A stretch of DNA of 64,000 nucleotides from Strigamia acuminata (taxonomy: Eukaryota; Arthropoda; Chilopoda; Geophilomorpha; Linotaeniidae), in the NCBI GenBank assembly GCA_949358305.1, contig OX442324.1:62001-126000 (forward strand). The letters are read 5' to 3'. Position 1 is the stretch's first letter; the number at the start of each line of letters is the position of its first letter. The translations under genes were made by a program, and so were the position numbers. The notes under the pieces are model-generated. The model had not been told where the DNA came from. It was given only the letters and a program-made list of their open reading frames with translations, and did no database searches. Below are positions 32,753-41,760 of this stretch, in pieces.

Positions 32753-33399
32753 CTTCTCGACCGTCTGCGCCATTCATGAAGAAGAAGGGGTTCAACAAAG
32801 GGTTCGATAAACCGCCACCAGTCAAAGAAATGGGTAGTGACATAGCTAACGCCCAGATCCAAGACAGGGCCAACAACGCTTTGCAGGTAATTACCGCAAA
32901 CGCTGAGGTTGAAGTGGAAGAACCGAACCTACTGCTTGAAGAATTACCTCAAGTAGTCAACGAAGACACAGAAGAATTTCGTGTTTTCATGTGCAACGTG
33001 GCGGTCGAATACACCAGCCGCCTATGTATGCTGCCCATGACAATAGAACGCGAAAAAATTATGGGACTATTAGACTCGGGAGCAGATCGCTCGTTCGTTT
33101 CCGAAGACATAGTAGCATCATTGGTTCTCACCGATAAGATAAAAGGCGTTAATAAAAATGTACGTCTAAAAACCGCCAACGGAATGGCGCGTCCAAAAGG
33201 AGTAATATTATTGACCATGGAGTGGCTCGGAGGGGTAGAACAGCACCCTTTCCTGGTCCTGCCCACGTGCGACAGAATTTTTCTGTTGGGCTTAGACCTC
33301 ATGGCGTCAATGGAAATACAACCAAATCCAATAACGAAATCTTGGAATTATATCAGAAATGATAGAGACCCGCAATTGTCGTGCCACCAGCTCTTATAA
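32726..33399 (+). CDS. pol: A+ protease (separated from RT by a 4-bp deletion)
   Basis: This is a retropepsin-type aspartic protease with LLDSGADRSF (Asp at codon 33073) and a C-terminal LLGLDLM piece. The first ATG is at 32776, but entry is expected by frameshift from gag. In A- the same region has four more bases (GAAA) at the position corresponding to ~33367, which fuses protease to RT. Their loss here ends the frame at 33399. The deletion probably blocks RT and integrase synthesis in this copy. Confidence 0.88.
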
Positions 33400-36300
33400 A
33401 AGAAGCGGCCGACAAGACACATTTGGAGAAAGGCCTAAAAAAATTCGTTCAAGATTACGATTTTAAAGCATTCGTAACAGAATTGCAACGGGACAATGTA
33501 GTGGAAACGCTTGTCGCCGACGCCGCTTTAGAATTAAATGAAGCGGCAGCCCTACGAAGGGTCCTACTTAAATACGAGGGGATCCTGTCGAAAAAACCGG
33601 GCCGAACGAATAGGGCTATTCACGAAATTAAATTGACGGATAATAAACCTATACGAGTTGCGTATAAGGAAATGAACCCGCAAAAACGTGAAATAGTGCA
33701 AAAAATGTGCCAAGAAATGCTAGACAGCGGCATTGTCTCCGAGGCCCAGGGAGAATACGCGACGCGAGTTGTGCTCGTGATGCGCCCGGGCTCGGATCCG
33801 CGTCTATGCATTGATTACCGCCCATTAAACGCGGTGACGGAGATAGATCCCATACAGATGCCGTCGATCGAATCCATTTTGAGAGAGCTTAGCCCCTTTT
33901 CTTGGGTTACGACGATGGATTTGTCGAAGGGATACTGGCAAGTAGAAATGAGGCCAGAGGATAAACTAAAGACAGCATTTTACTCGCCAATTGGACGGTT
34001 GATGTTCAACGTCATGCCGTTTGGTTTAGTGAATGCTCCCAGTACCTTTCAGAGACTAATCGAGAGCGTATTGGGTGATATATTGCATCAGTTTGTGTGG
34101 GCATACTTAGATGACATTGTCATTGCCTCAAAAACATTTGAAGAGCACATTGAGCATATCGACCAAGTGCTCACCCGGCTGGCGAAAGCTGGGTTGCACG
34201 TACATCCAGGGAAAAGCAAGTTTTGCCGTAATGAATTAGCTTTCCTGGGTTATCGCATTGGTGTCAACGGGCTAGCAATCGGCCCCGAGAAAATTGATGC
34301 GATTCATCGTTTTCCACCCCCCGAAGACGTTAAGGGGGTTCAGAGGTTTATGGGGATGATAAACTTCTTCGGCAGACTCTTACCGGGTCTTGCTGAGGTC
34401 GCAGCTCCAATAACCGACCTCCTGAAAACTGAAATGGAGTTCGAGTGGACAGACGATTGTAACATCGCATTTAATGCGATAAAGAGGATGTTGACTGAAG
34501 TTGGAGTCATGCCTCTACCCGACTTGAACCGGCCGTTCATATTACACACGGACGCCAGCAGAGTTGGGTTGGGAGCAGCATTGCTCCAAACACACGTGCG
34601 CGACGGAGTCGAACAAGACCTGCCGTGCATGTTTATAAGTCGCAAACTCCAAGGCGCTGAAAAAAATTACAACGCCACAGAGTTGGAGTGTTTGGCAGTT
34701 GTGTGGGCTATAAGGAAATTCAGAGATTATCTCGAATATACCAAATTTGTAGTCCACACAGATCATCAAGCGTTACAATGGCTGATGAAATTAAAGGAGC
34801 CAGCCGGTCGACTAGCCAGATGGCAGTTAGAACTGATGGCATGCGACTTGACCATTCAATACAAGCCCGGCAAATATAACGTCGTGGCTGATGCTCTGTC
34901 ACGGGCACCAGTGTCAGATCCTATCGACGCTGACGATGATGGCGAGGATGATTCCCGCATCATTTACTGCCCAACGAGTTGTCATCGTTGGGATTTAAGG
35001 AAAATGAATGAAATTCCTACCGCGTCTCCAGCAGATGTAAAATTCTGTGGATTCTGGACGCGGTTATACCAACCAGCTGCTGACAATTACCCAAATGCAA
35101 AGAAGGAATTTAAGCTAGAGCGGAGAATAAATGACCCGCTTCTAAGCGCCTTCCACGCTCATGTCGGCAAGCAAATGCGAAGCAATCCCCCGACAAGGGA
35201 AGAAATAATTGTGCAACAAAAATTAGACAAAAAATGTCAGGATAGAGCTAAGTTCGTACTGACAGGAAAATATCCGCCCAATCTGACCAGAAGGCAGAAG
35301 CGCCGCTATGCACACGAATCCATAGATTACCTACTGGATGACGGCCTTTTGGTGAAACATCACCCAAATCACCAAGATGACTTGAGTGAATCAAACACCG
35401 CAGTAAAGGTAGTAATACCTGCTTCCTTAATTGGTCGTATATTGTGGTTGTTACACGGGCACCCGCTTGCAAGTCATGCGGGAGTAAGCAGAACACTCTA
35501 TCGTGCTACACAGCTTTTTCACTGGACAGGGATGAAAAAAGATATTGCTCTTTTTGTCCACCAATGTCAGCGATGTCAAGCGTGCAAGCCGAGGAGTAAA
35601 TCACCATTCGAAACTATTTTCTTAGGGCCTTACGCGCCTTTTGATTGTTTAAGTGTCGATGTGATGGGCCCAAAACCCATTACGGGAAATAAAAACGCGT
35701 ACATTATTGTTATAATGGACGTAGCAACTCGTTGGCCCGAGTTGTACGCCGTCGCTAGACCTTCAGCAGAAAAAATCGTTGAATGTATCTACGACGTAGC
35801 GTTACGTTACGGATTTCCACGTAAAATAATATCCGATAACGGACCCCAATTTATCTCGAAAATTTGGGGTAAATTTTGTGAAAAGTTCGACACCTCGACC
35901 TATAATCCCAGAACGAATCCCGTTGAGCGACTCAACAGGGACATTAAATATGCATTGAGCATATTCACTGACATCCACAATCGTTGGGATGAGTACTTGA
36001 GGGAGATCGCGTTCAGCATACAAACGACGGTCTCAAGGACGAGAGATTTTTCTCCGGCCTACCTCAATTTCGCCCGAGAGCTACGAGTGCCTTGGGACCC
36101 ACGAGTGGCAGAGTCGGTAAATGTGGTGGACCCCGAGAAACCACATGAGTACGTGTATAAATTGGAACAAACAATTTCGAGCACGTACAAGCATATAATG
36201 GTGCACATTTTTAACATGCGCGACCGCATTTTACAAGATAAAAGCGGTAGGAAATTCGTGAATTTCGAGATCAATGATTTGGTGTGGAAGGATACACACA

Positions 36301-36827
36301 TCCTCTCAAATGCAGCGAGAGGAATCACCGCCAGCTTGGCCGACAAGAGAGATGGTCCGTATGTGATCATCAACAAGCATGGCGGTAACGCGTATAAATT
36401 ACGTAAGCTCGAGGATAATACCGAGCATAAATCGATCCAAGTACGAGAGTTAACTCCGTACATTCCGGAATTCCCGCAAGAAATGTGGGCCAAGGGCCAA
36501 GTCAAGTCCAAAACTGACGGCCAAATCGTCGATATGTTCGCTGGCGAGTCGGAAAAAGCACCGCCAAGCGACAACGAGGAGTATTTCGACGCCCCTTCAC
36601 CTCCGGTAAACGAGATCGTTGAATCTGTTCCGAATCCAATTTTGGTCGGGGGGGAAACAGGAGAAACTCCTGAAACAAACACAAAAAACACGGATAAAAA
36701 AGAAAACAATAATGAGAAGGTACAGACACTAAAAACAAAAAACGTCGTACCTGTCTCGACTCATCACCTGCGGCCCCGTAGAAGTAATCCGTTTATAAAA
36801 GACGGAAAGGTCGTAGGAAAGGAGTAG
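33366..36827 (+). CDS. pol: A+ reverse transcriptase, RNase H, integrase
   Basis: The frame is open from 33366 with no early ATG, consistent with it being the downstream part of a pro-pol ORF broken by deletion. Numbered from 33366: RT with PRLCIDYRPLNAV and YLDD at 247; RNase H (HTDASRVGLGAALLQ, ELECLAVVWAIRKF, HTDHQALQWL); integrase HHCC finger from ~699 (GHPLASHAG, CQRCQACKP); core with D765 (SVDVMGP), D824 (SDNGPQF) and E854 (NPVERLN); GPY module (DGPYVIINK); and a Pro/Thr/Asn-rich tail ending RPRRSNPF. Only 29 residues separate D824 and E854, against 35 in B, so about six residues seem missing from the core. Confidence 0.9.
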   Translation, partial: RPAIVVPPALIKEAADKTHLEKGLKKFVQDYDFKAFVTELQRDNVVETLVADAALELNEAAALRRVLLKYEGILSKKPGRTNRAIHEIKLTDNKPIRVAYKEMNPQKREIVQKMCQEMLDSGIVSEAQGEYATRVVLVMRPGSDPRLCIDYRPLNAVTEIDPIQMPSIESILRELSPFSWVTTMDLSKGYWQVEMRPEDKLKTAFYSPIGRLMFNVMPFGLVNAPSTFQRLIESVLGDILHQFVWAYLDDIVIASKTFEEHIEHIDQVLTRLAKAGLHVHPGKSKFCRNELAFLGYRIGVNGLAIGPEKIDAIHRFPPPEDVKGVQRFMGMINFFGRLLPGLAEVAAPITDLLKTEMEFEWTDDCNIAFNAIKRMLTEVGVMPLPDLNRPFILHTDASRVGLGAALLQTHVRDGVEQDLPCMFISRKLQGAEKNYNATELECLAVVWAIRKFRDYLEYTKFVVHTDHQALQWLMKLKEPAGRLARWQLELMACDLTIQYKPGKYNVVADALSRAPVSDPIDADDDGEDDSRIIYCPTSCHRWDLRKMNEIPTASPADVKFCGFWTRLYQPAADNYPNAKKEFKLERRINDPLLSAFHAHVGKQMRSNPPTREEIIVQQKLDKKCQDRAKFVLTGKYPPNLTRRQKRRYAHESIDYLLDDGLLVKHHPNHQDDLSESNTAVKVVIPASLIGRILWLLHGHPLASHAGVSRTLYRATQLFHWTGMKKDIALFVHQCQRCQACKPRSKSPFETIFLGPYAPFDCLSVDVMGPKPITGNKNAYIIVIMDVATRWPELYAVARPSAEKIVECIYDVALRYGFPRKIISDNGPQFISKIWGKFCEKFDTSTYNPRTNPVERLNRDIKYALSIFTDIHNRWDEYLREIAFSIQTTVSRTRDFSPAYLNFARELRVPWDPRVAESVNVVDPEKPHEYVYKLEQTISSTYKHIMVHIFNMRDRILQDKSGRKFVNFEINDLVWKDTHILSNAARGITASLADKRDGPYVIINKHGGNAYKLRKLEDNTEHKSIQVRELTPYIPEFPQEMWAKGQVKSKTDGQIVDMFAGESEKAPPSDNEEYFDAPSPPVNEIVESVPNPILVGGETGETPETNTKNTDKKENNNEKVQTLKTKNVVPVSTHHLRPRRSNPFIKDGKVVGKE

Positions 36828-37302
36828 AAAACGTTACGAGTCGATGGCGACGCTGAAAAACAAAAAAATTGATCGATCGACAGCGCTAGCCATCAAAATC
36901 CGAGACTCTGAAAAATTTCGCTAAGTCCAACAAGCGATTTCGATCGAATTCACGTCACAAGATGGCGTGGAAACGCGGGACCCGTAGCAAAATTATCGGC
37001 ACGGGTCGGATACCGCGTGCAAAAGACCCCGTAGCAGCAATCGCGCACGGGTGTAGAAACAAAGGAGCCCCGTAGCGTAACATGCGCACGGGCTGTTGCG
37101 CACAAGTCTCAAACACCTGGTTCTGGAGTAAATTACCCAGAACCCACCACGATAGCCTCGTTTTCACCCGGACTTCCGCTAGATCAGCTGATCGCCGTCC
37201 ACACGTGATACACTTCGCGTTTGTTTCAAGCCGAGTTTTTATCCATTTACGAGGAGTTTTAATCATTTTTATCGTGGTCGGACTGAACGCGCAATCCTCA
37301 CG
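36828..37302 (+). promoter_or_regulatory. A+ post-pol non-coding block with three CCCGTAGC hairpins
   Basis: This block contains GACGCTGAAAA (36849-36859), CTAAGTCCAA (36921-36930) and three successive inverted repeats built on CCCGTAGC: 36979-37007 (GACCCGT/ACGGGTC), 37028-37051 and 37069-37092 (CCCGT/ACGGG). The first two motifs, and GACCCCGTAGC, recur in the same order after pol in element D. A role as internal promoter or RNA signal for the accessory ORF is inferred. Confidence 0.5.
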
Positions 37303-37443
37303 ATGGCTGAGGAAGGAGGGGACGAGGAAATGCTTGAAATAGAGCATAATGCAGACGAGAACTGGGACCAGGACGTTAATGTGGTTCCACCCGACCAGGT
37401 AGTAGTCGACATCGGCGCACGAGACTCAGCTCCGTGCTGTTGA
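37303..37443 (+). CDS. A+ small acidic ORF, probable first exon of the accessory gene
   Basis: This 46-codon ORF starts in a good context (CACGATGG) and is rich in Glu and Asp (MAEEGGDEEMLEIEH). An AATAAA overlaps its stop (37443-37448). Inside it, CAG|GTAGTA at 37396-37404 looks like a splice donor. A pyrimidine-rich acceptor ends at 38185, directly before the ATG of the large accessory ORF. Joining them keeps the frame exactly: 32 codons are complete at 37398. It may therefore be an exon rather than a free peptide. Function is unknown; transcript evidence is absent. Confidence 0.45.
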   Translation: MAEEGGDEEMLEIEHNADENWDQDVNVVPPDQVVVDIGARDSAPCC

Positions 37444-38185
37444 ATAAAATATTATGTTTGACTAATACTTGACATGAACGCTCTGCGTTCGCAACAGTGT
37501 ATAACCGATGTATTAATACCCACGATCGCAAGAGCGATTGTTTTTTCTCCCTATTGTTTGTTTTCAAGGACGCAATCGCAGACTTAATGTCGCCTCGCTC
37601 CTTGAAAATGACTCACGACAATGTGAGCGTGACAAAGGAAACGAGCTTCTTTTATATTTCCAAAAATGGGAATAATTTATCAAATAGAGTATTAAATAAT
37701 TTATGGGACTTTAATTCCTATTTTCATTCGTTAGTTTGTTCGTGATTTTTTCCCGATGATAAACTTAATTAGATTCGTTTTAAATTCGATTTTACTTCCA
37801 AATTTTGGAATAGTTTTAGACAAATTTATCTTTTACGATTTATTTACGATGAGAACATTTATTTACGTGTTCTATTTTGTCATTTGGAGTTTTTACGAAC
37901 AATTTCGCGAATTTATTTGTTTAACACGAATTTGCAATTTAATTTTAATTTAAATAATCCGAAGAGAATTTCCGGATTAATATGCTCGATTCCGTCGCGT
38001 AGTTATTCATTGGACGTGGGCCAGATGTGCCATGAAGACTCTTTCTTCCTGGCAAGGATGAACCGATGAACAGGACTCGGACTCGACAAACGGCCGCACG
38101 TTTCAGCGACGTTCCTCGAGCCCACCCTTATATATCTCCGTGTTAGTGGCAATTTTATTAATTGTTTGTTTTTCCATCATTCCAG
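37399..38185 (+). other. Predicted intron upstream of the A+ accessory ORF
   Basis: GTAGTA donor, 787 bp, AT-rich body, acceptor tract TTTGTTTTTCCATCATTCCAG. Phase 0 on both sides. If it is not spliced, this is simply a non-coding spacer. Confidence 0.4.
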
Positions 38186-40948
38186 ATGGAGCTACGTAAC
38201 ACGTGGGGAGCGCTTAGCCCCGCATGCCTAGTTCGCGGTGGGATATATCGAGGCGTACTGCCCGATTTTCTTCGCCGCTGCTTTGGCGATGACGCGAATC
38301 CTTATCGCCTTCGCGTCCTTTTTTCGCGCGCCCTCGCCAAGCGTTGGGTCAACGACTGTTCACTCCTGGACGCGTTCCCGGAGTCGGTGCGAAACGTCGT
38401 CGCTGCAGAGCTCGCTCGCATCGATGACCCGAAGTCACCAATCTTCCACCCGGCCCTGTCGAGCCAATACTCCGGCAGGCCGGCGGAGGAGCATGTATTG
38501 TTCGCGTGGCAAGCGGCCGAGACCGAGGAGGCCCGCGAAGAAGTGTATAATCACTACCGCCAGCAGCTAATCGACACTGCGCCGGCGGTTGCAGAACGTG
38601 TCTTGCAGGACGAAGGCATGAGTACCGCAGACATACATCTGTGGTTCGAGCGGATTCGGCAGGGAGAGATCACGCCACAGTGGCGACCGAGAATGGGGAT
38701 TCTCACGTCACAAGCCGAAATGTGGCAGTTACATTATTTGGGAATTCTCGGCCCCAAATATAATTTCCCACGGAAGCGCACGCGCTCCAAGGGAACCGGG
38801 GGCAGCGAATCGCGCTCCCCGGGACGGTCGAAGAAACAGTGCGTCGAACAGCACTCGACCGTCAACGATGGAGCCGAAACGTCAGCACAGCCACCGCGCG
38901 ACTCCGCGAATTACACCAGACCAAGGGTGTTTGTCAACCGTCAGATGAAAGACGGTAAAGAGACTCGAGAAGTCTGGATTTCGGGTGACGAAGAGCGAGT
39001 CTCTCGTCCCCGTGCCGGCAGACGTCCGCTGACTCATCGCGAGCAGCGGAAACAAGACCGCAAAGAGCGGTATTTCGCTCGCTGCGAAGCGCGGGGAATT
39101 CCCCTTCCCGAACACGCTCTCAAAGCAATAGAAGCGAAGGAAGCGAGAGAAGCACGATCGAAGTCGAGTGGCAGATCTTCCGGGGAGCGTCGCGTCCTAG
39201 CGCCAGACACGCGGGACCTTCGCGAGATCATCACTCAGATGAAACGCAAGAAATTGTCGCGTTTCGACCCTGCGATGCAATTCGCCCGCAAGATGGGCAT
39301 CGTCGAGGATGGTACCGTGATTCCACACGAAGTGGCACGGTGGTTGAGCGAATATGTGAATTCGCGACCCACGGCCGTCGTTCCGCCGACGAGCACCGTT
39401 ACGCCCACTCCGGCGCCTCAAGTCACGGCGACTGAGATGCAAGCGACGCTGCCGTTGCCGGCACAGCAGTCATTGACGCTGCCGCCGCCGACGCAGCCTC
39501 CGCCTCCGCCGCCGCCGCCGCCGATGCCAGGTTCGAGCACTACGCCGGACTTGGCCGTCGACGACTCTGTGATGTTGCCCGTGCACCAGAGTATTGTGCG
39601 GGAATGCCATAACGCCCGGACCGGAGAATACTACCCGAGCACGGCAAGACACGACCGCACAGCGATGTGGTATGAACAGCGTGACGAAAACGCACGGCTA
39701 GCTCGAGAAGCAGCCAATCCATCGGTCGAAGAGCTCTTAGCCTTCTCATTCGTGATGGAGGACCCGAGAGCCGCCGCCGCTGCTCTGCAGGGCGCCGACG
39801 TCACTCAGCGCCATTTCATCGAGTGGGGAATTTCGATGATGCAACATCACTCGCGTGCGTTCGCTGAGGATTCCGACCGCAGCAATCCAGTAAACCGCCG
39901 TCGTCTGCAGCTGGCCTTGACCGAAATCATGGTCCAGCTGTTAACCCCTTCGCTCTTTGGGGTCGGGCGACAGGCGATGGCCTGCTGGTCCGTCGTAGAC
40001 CGAGAAGGTGTACAGATACCTCGTGCACTTATTAGGGAATGGAGCGCCATTCTCCCCAACCCGGCAATGACTCGATTCGAGCTGACCCGGGACGTGGTAA
40101 ACCCCGAATGGGAGGGGTACAAGTTGCGGAGCATGGCCTTCCGCCACGCCGTTACCACGTGGGCGCCGACACCATCGACGCAGCCGTGCGCGATGATGGT
40201 CACGAGTGAAGAGCCGATGGAGAGCGACGCCGCCTCTTCGACTGCTTCACGTGGAGCCCCAACTCCACCTCCGCCGCCGCCACCGATGCCACCAGCGGCG
40301 GCACCACAGACACCCGTCCTATCAAATGCGGCGGGTAAACCGAGACGCCTGCTGTGTCGGACGCCGCCAACGATGTCCGCCGCTCGCCAGAGCCTGACGC
40401 CTCCCGCAGCCCAAGAAGCGCGGGAAGAGACGATCAAACAGGCAGTAGTTCCGAAGAGCGCCAAGCCAGCGAAAGCGGCGAAGCCTCAGACGAACTATTA
40501 TGAGAAGTTGTGCGACGAGTTTTCTCAGCTGTCAATGACGACAGCGACGCGAAAATTCATTCTCGCACAGAGGGACAAAGGGAAATCGGTTTTCGTTTGG
40601 TTGCACAACCAGGTGCGCCAGACCACCGATTTGATCCTCCATCAGCGTTTGCTGAGGGCCCACCGTGCGCCTCGAACGGCCGCGGAGGCGAACGCGATCC
40701 GGCACACCAATTCCGGGTTTTCAGCGTTCATTCCGCGGGTTTGGCTGCATGAGAGGAGACGTGCCCCGTACGGCCACGAATTGTGCTTTATTTCCGAGCA
40801 CGAGGACCCCCGCAACCAGTCTTCAGCCTTGGTTGGAGATCTGGTTTTGCCGCCCGGCGTTGTGCCGCCCGGCGCTGAGCCGCCCGTCCCTGGAGTGAGT
40901 TTCGCCCAGGCGATGGATCCAGCGTCGGGTCCCAGCAAGAAGGATTGA
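38186..40948 (+). CDS. A+ accessory ORF after pol, 920 residues, function unknown
   Basis: I do not recognise this protein. It sits where env would be, ends 39 bp before the LTR, and has an ATG directly after a splice-acceptor-like tract. It has no signal peptide or membrane segment that I can see, so it is not an obvious envelope. Residues 1-190 look folded (WGALSPACLVRGGIYRG, YRLRVLFSRALAKRW, MWQLHYLGILGPKYNFP). A basic Arg/Ser-rich part follows (HREQRKQDRKERYFARCEAR). There are two proline runs (near residues 440 and 700) and a folded-looking C-terminus (LHNQVRQTTDLILHQRLL, SGFSAFIPRVWLHE). The GC content is much higher than in flanking spacers. The long open frame suggests selection until recently. 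Confidence 0.8.
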   Translation: MELRNTWGALSPACLVRGGIYRGVLPDFLRRCFGDDANPYRLRVLFSRALAKRWVNDCSLLDAFPESVRNVVAAELARIDDPKSPIFHPALSSQYSGRPAEEHVLFAWQAAETEEAREEVYNHYRQQLIDTAPAVAERVLQDEGMSTADIHLWFERIRQGEITPQWRPRMGILTSQAEMWQLHYLGILGPKYNFPRKRTRSKGTGGSESRSPGRSKKQCVEQHSTVNDGAETSAQPPRDSANYTRPRVFVNRQMKDGKETREVWISGDEERVSRPRAGRRPLTHREQRKQDRKERYFARCEARGIPLPEHALKAIEAKEAREARSKSSGRSSGERRVLAPDTRDLREIITQMKRKKLSRFDPAMQFARKMGIVEDGTVIPHEVARWLSEYVNSRPTAVVPPTSTVTPTPAPQVTATEMQATLPLPAQQSLTLPPPTQPPPPPPPPPMPGSSTTPDLAVDDSVMLPVHQSIVRECHNARTGEYYPSTARHDRTAMWYEQRDENARLAREAANPSVEELLAFSFVMEDPRAAAAALQGADVTQRHFIEWGISMMQHHSRAFAEDSDRSNPVNRRRLQLALTEIMVQLLTPSLFGVGRQAMACWSVVDREGVQIPRALIREWSAILPNPAMTRFELTRDVVNPEWEGYKLRSMAFRHAVTTWAPTPSTQPCAMMVTSEEPMESDAASSTASRGAPTPPPPPPPMPPAAAPQTPVLSNAAGKPRRLLCRTPPTMSAARQSLTPPAAQEAREETIKQAVVPKSAKPAKAAKPQTNYYEKLCDEFSQLSMTTATRKFILAQRDKGKSVFVWLHNQVRQTTDLILHQRLLRAHRAPRTAAEANAIRHTNSGFSAFIPRVWLHERRRAPYGHELCFISEHEDPRNQSSALVGDLVLPPGVVPPGAEPPVPGVSFAQAMDPASGPSKKD

Positions 40949-40970
40949 TCGCTCCGAACACGCGCGGTCA

Positions 40971-40987
40971 GAGCTGGGAGGGGGACG
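40971..40987 (+). other. A+ polypurine tract
   Basis: GAGCTGGGAGGGGGACG directly before the TGTGG start of the 3' LTR. Confidence 0.75.
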
Positions 40988-41756
40988 TGTGGTGACCCGA
41001 CTGGGGTGGGGCACGAAGAGTTTCTCTCGTGGCCCACATACGGGTAAAGAAGGGGAGTTGCACGCGCGCCTCCCTTCCCTCAGAGCATTGACATCCAGTC
41101 AATGGACGGGCGTCTGCCCTGGGGGAGTGGGGGAGATTCGTCTTCTCCACCATTGGGTGGCTTTAGTCACCTGTCACCCCCCGCTTTGTGCAAAGGAATG
41201 TGCCTTGCACTGAGCGGGCAGAACCAACACAAAAATCAACCAAGATACACGTAAAAGCCAAACGTCCTAAAACGATCAAGCCTAAGTACAAAGACTTCAG
41301 GAGTGACCTAGGACAAGGGACTTCCAACGTGAGTACGATTGATTTGTGTTAACCTCCGCAGAGTAACCTGCGAAACAAGATTACCACACTATTTTAGCAA
41401 GCCAGCTAGAAATAGTAAACCTACTCCAATTTAGCGAGTTGTGCAGACAAACGGTCGCACAAGCCTAAATTGCAGTAACCACGACGAGCGTTCCCGCCGC
41501 TGTGTGTTTCGCCGGGAACCACCAAGCGTCCGCCGCTGTGTGATCGCCGGACACCTACACAAAACCCTAAAACCTAGACAACAGCCGAAGTAAGACCTTT
41601 TAGGCATTCACTCGCGCCCGACCAGCGTGAGCCCGAAGGACCGACCAAGAAACGAGAGACGAGGACGCCATTCATAACCGCTTGAGTAAAGCGGTATTGC
41701 GAGATTAGAGAGTGACTCATACCACGTATTAGCGACAGACCGAGTTGAGCGCGACA
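40988..41756 (+). repeat. A+ 3' LTR with 226-bp internal deletion
   Basis: This 769-bp LTR matches the 5' LTR almost perfectly on both sides of 41675/41676, where 226 bp are missing. It is followed by the AGCT duplication (41757-41760), so its outer end is authentic. Confidence 0.93.
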
Positions 41757-41760
41757 AGCT

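Larger units (their letters stand above)
19190..41756 (+). mobile_element. Element A+: gypsy-type retrotransposon with an accessory ORF, inserted in D
   Basis: This is about 13.1 kb once element C is removed: 5' LTR, gag, protease, pol, accessory unit and 3' LTR. The target duplication AGCT lies at 19186-19189 and 41757-41760. C is inserted in its 5' LTR. A 4-bp deletion disrupts pro/pol and the 3' LTR has lost 226 bp, so this copy is defective. It is unusually large for the family type because of the accessory region after pol. Confidence 0.93.

Noticed and set aside
33381-33399. A second programmed frameshift between A protease and pol
   Set aside because: No slippery heptamer lies in the short overlap, and A- shows protease and pol in one frame, so a 4-bp deletion is the simpler cause.
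38186-40948. Calling the A accessory ORF an envelope gene
   Set aside because: Position fits env, but there is no visible signal peptide, fusion peptide or membrane anchor.
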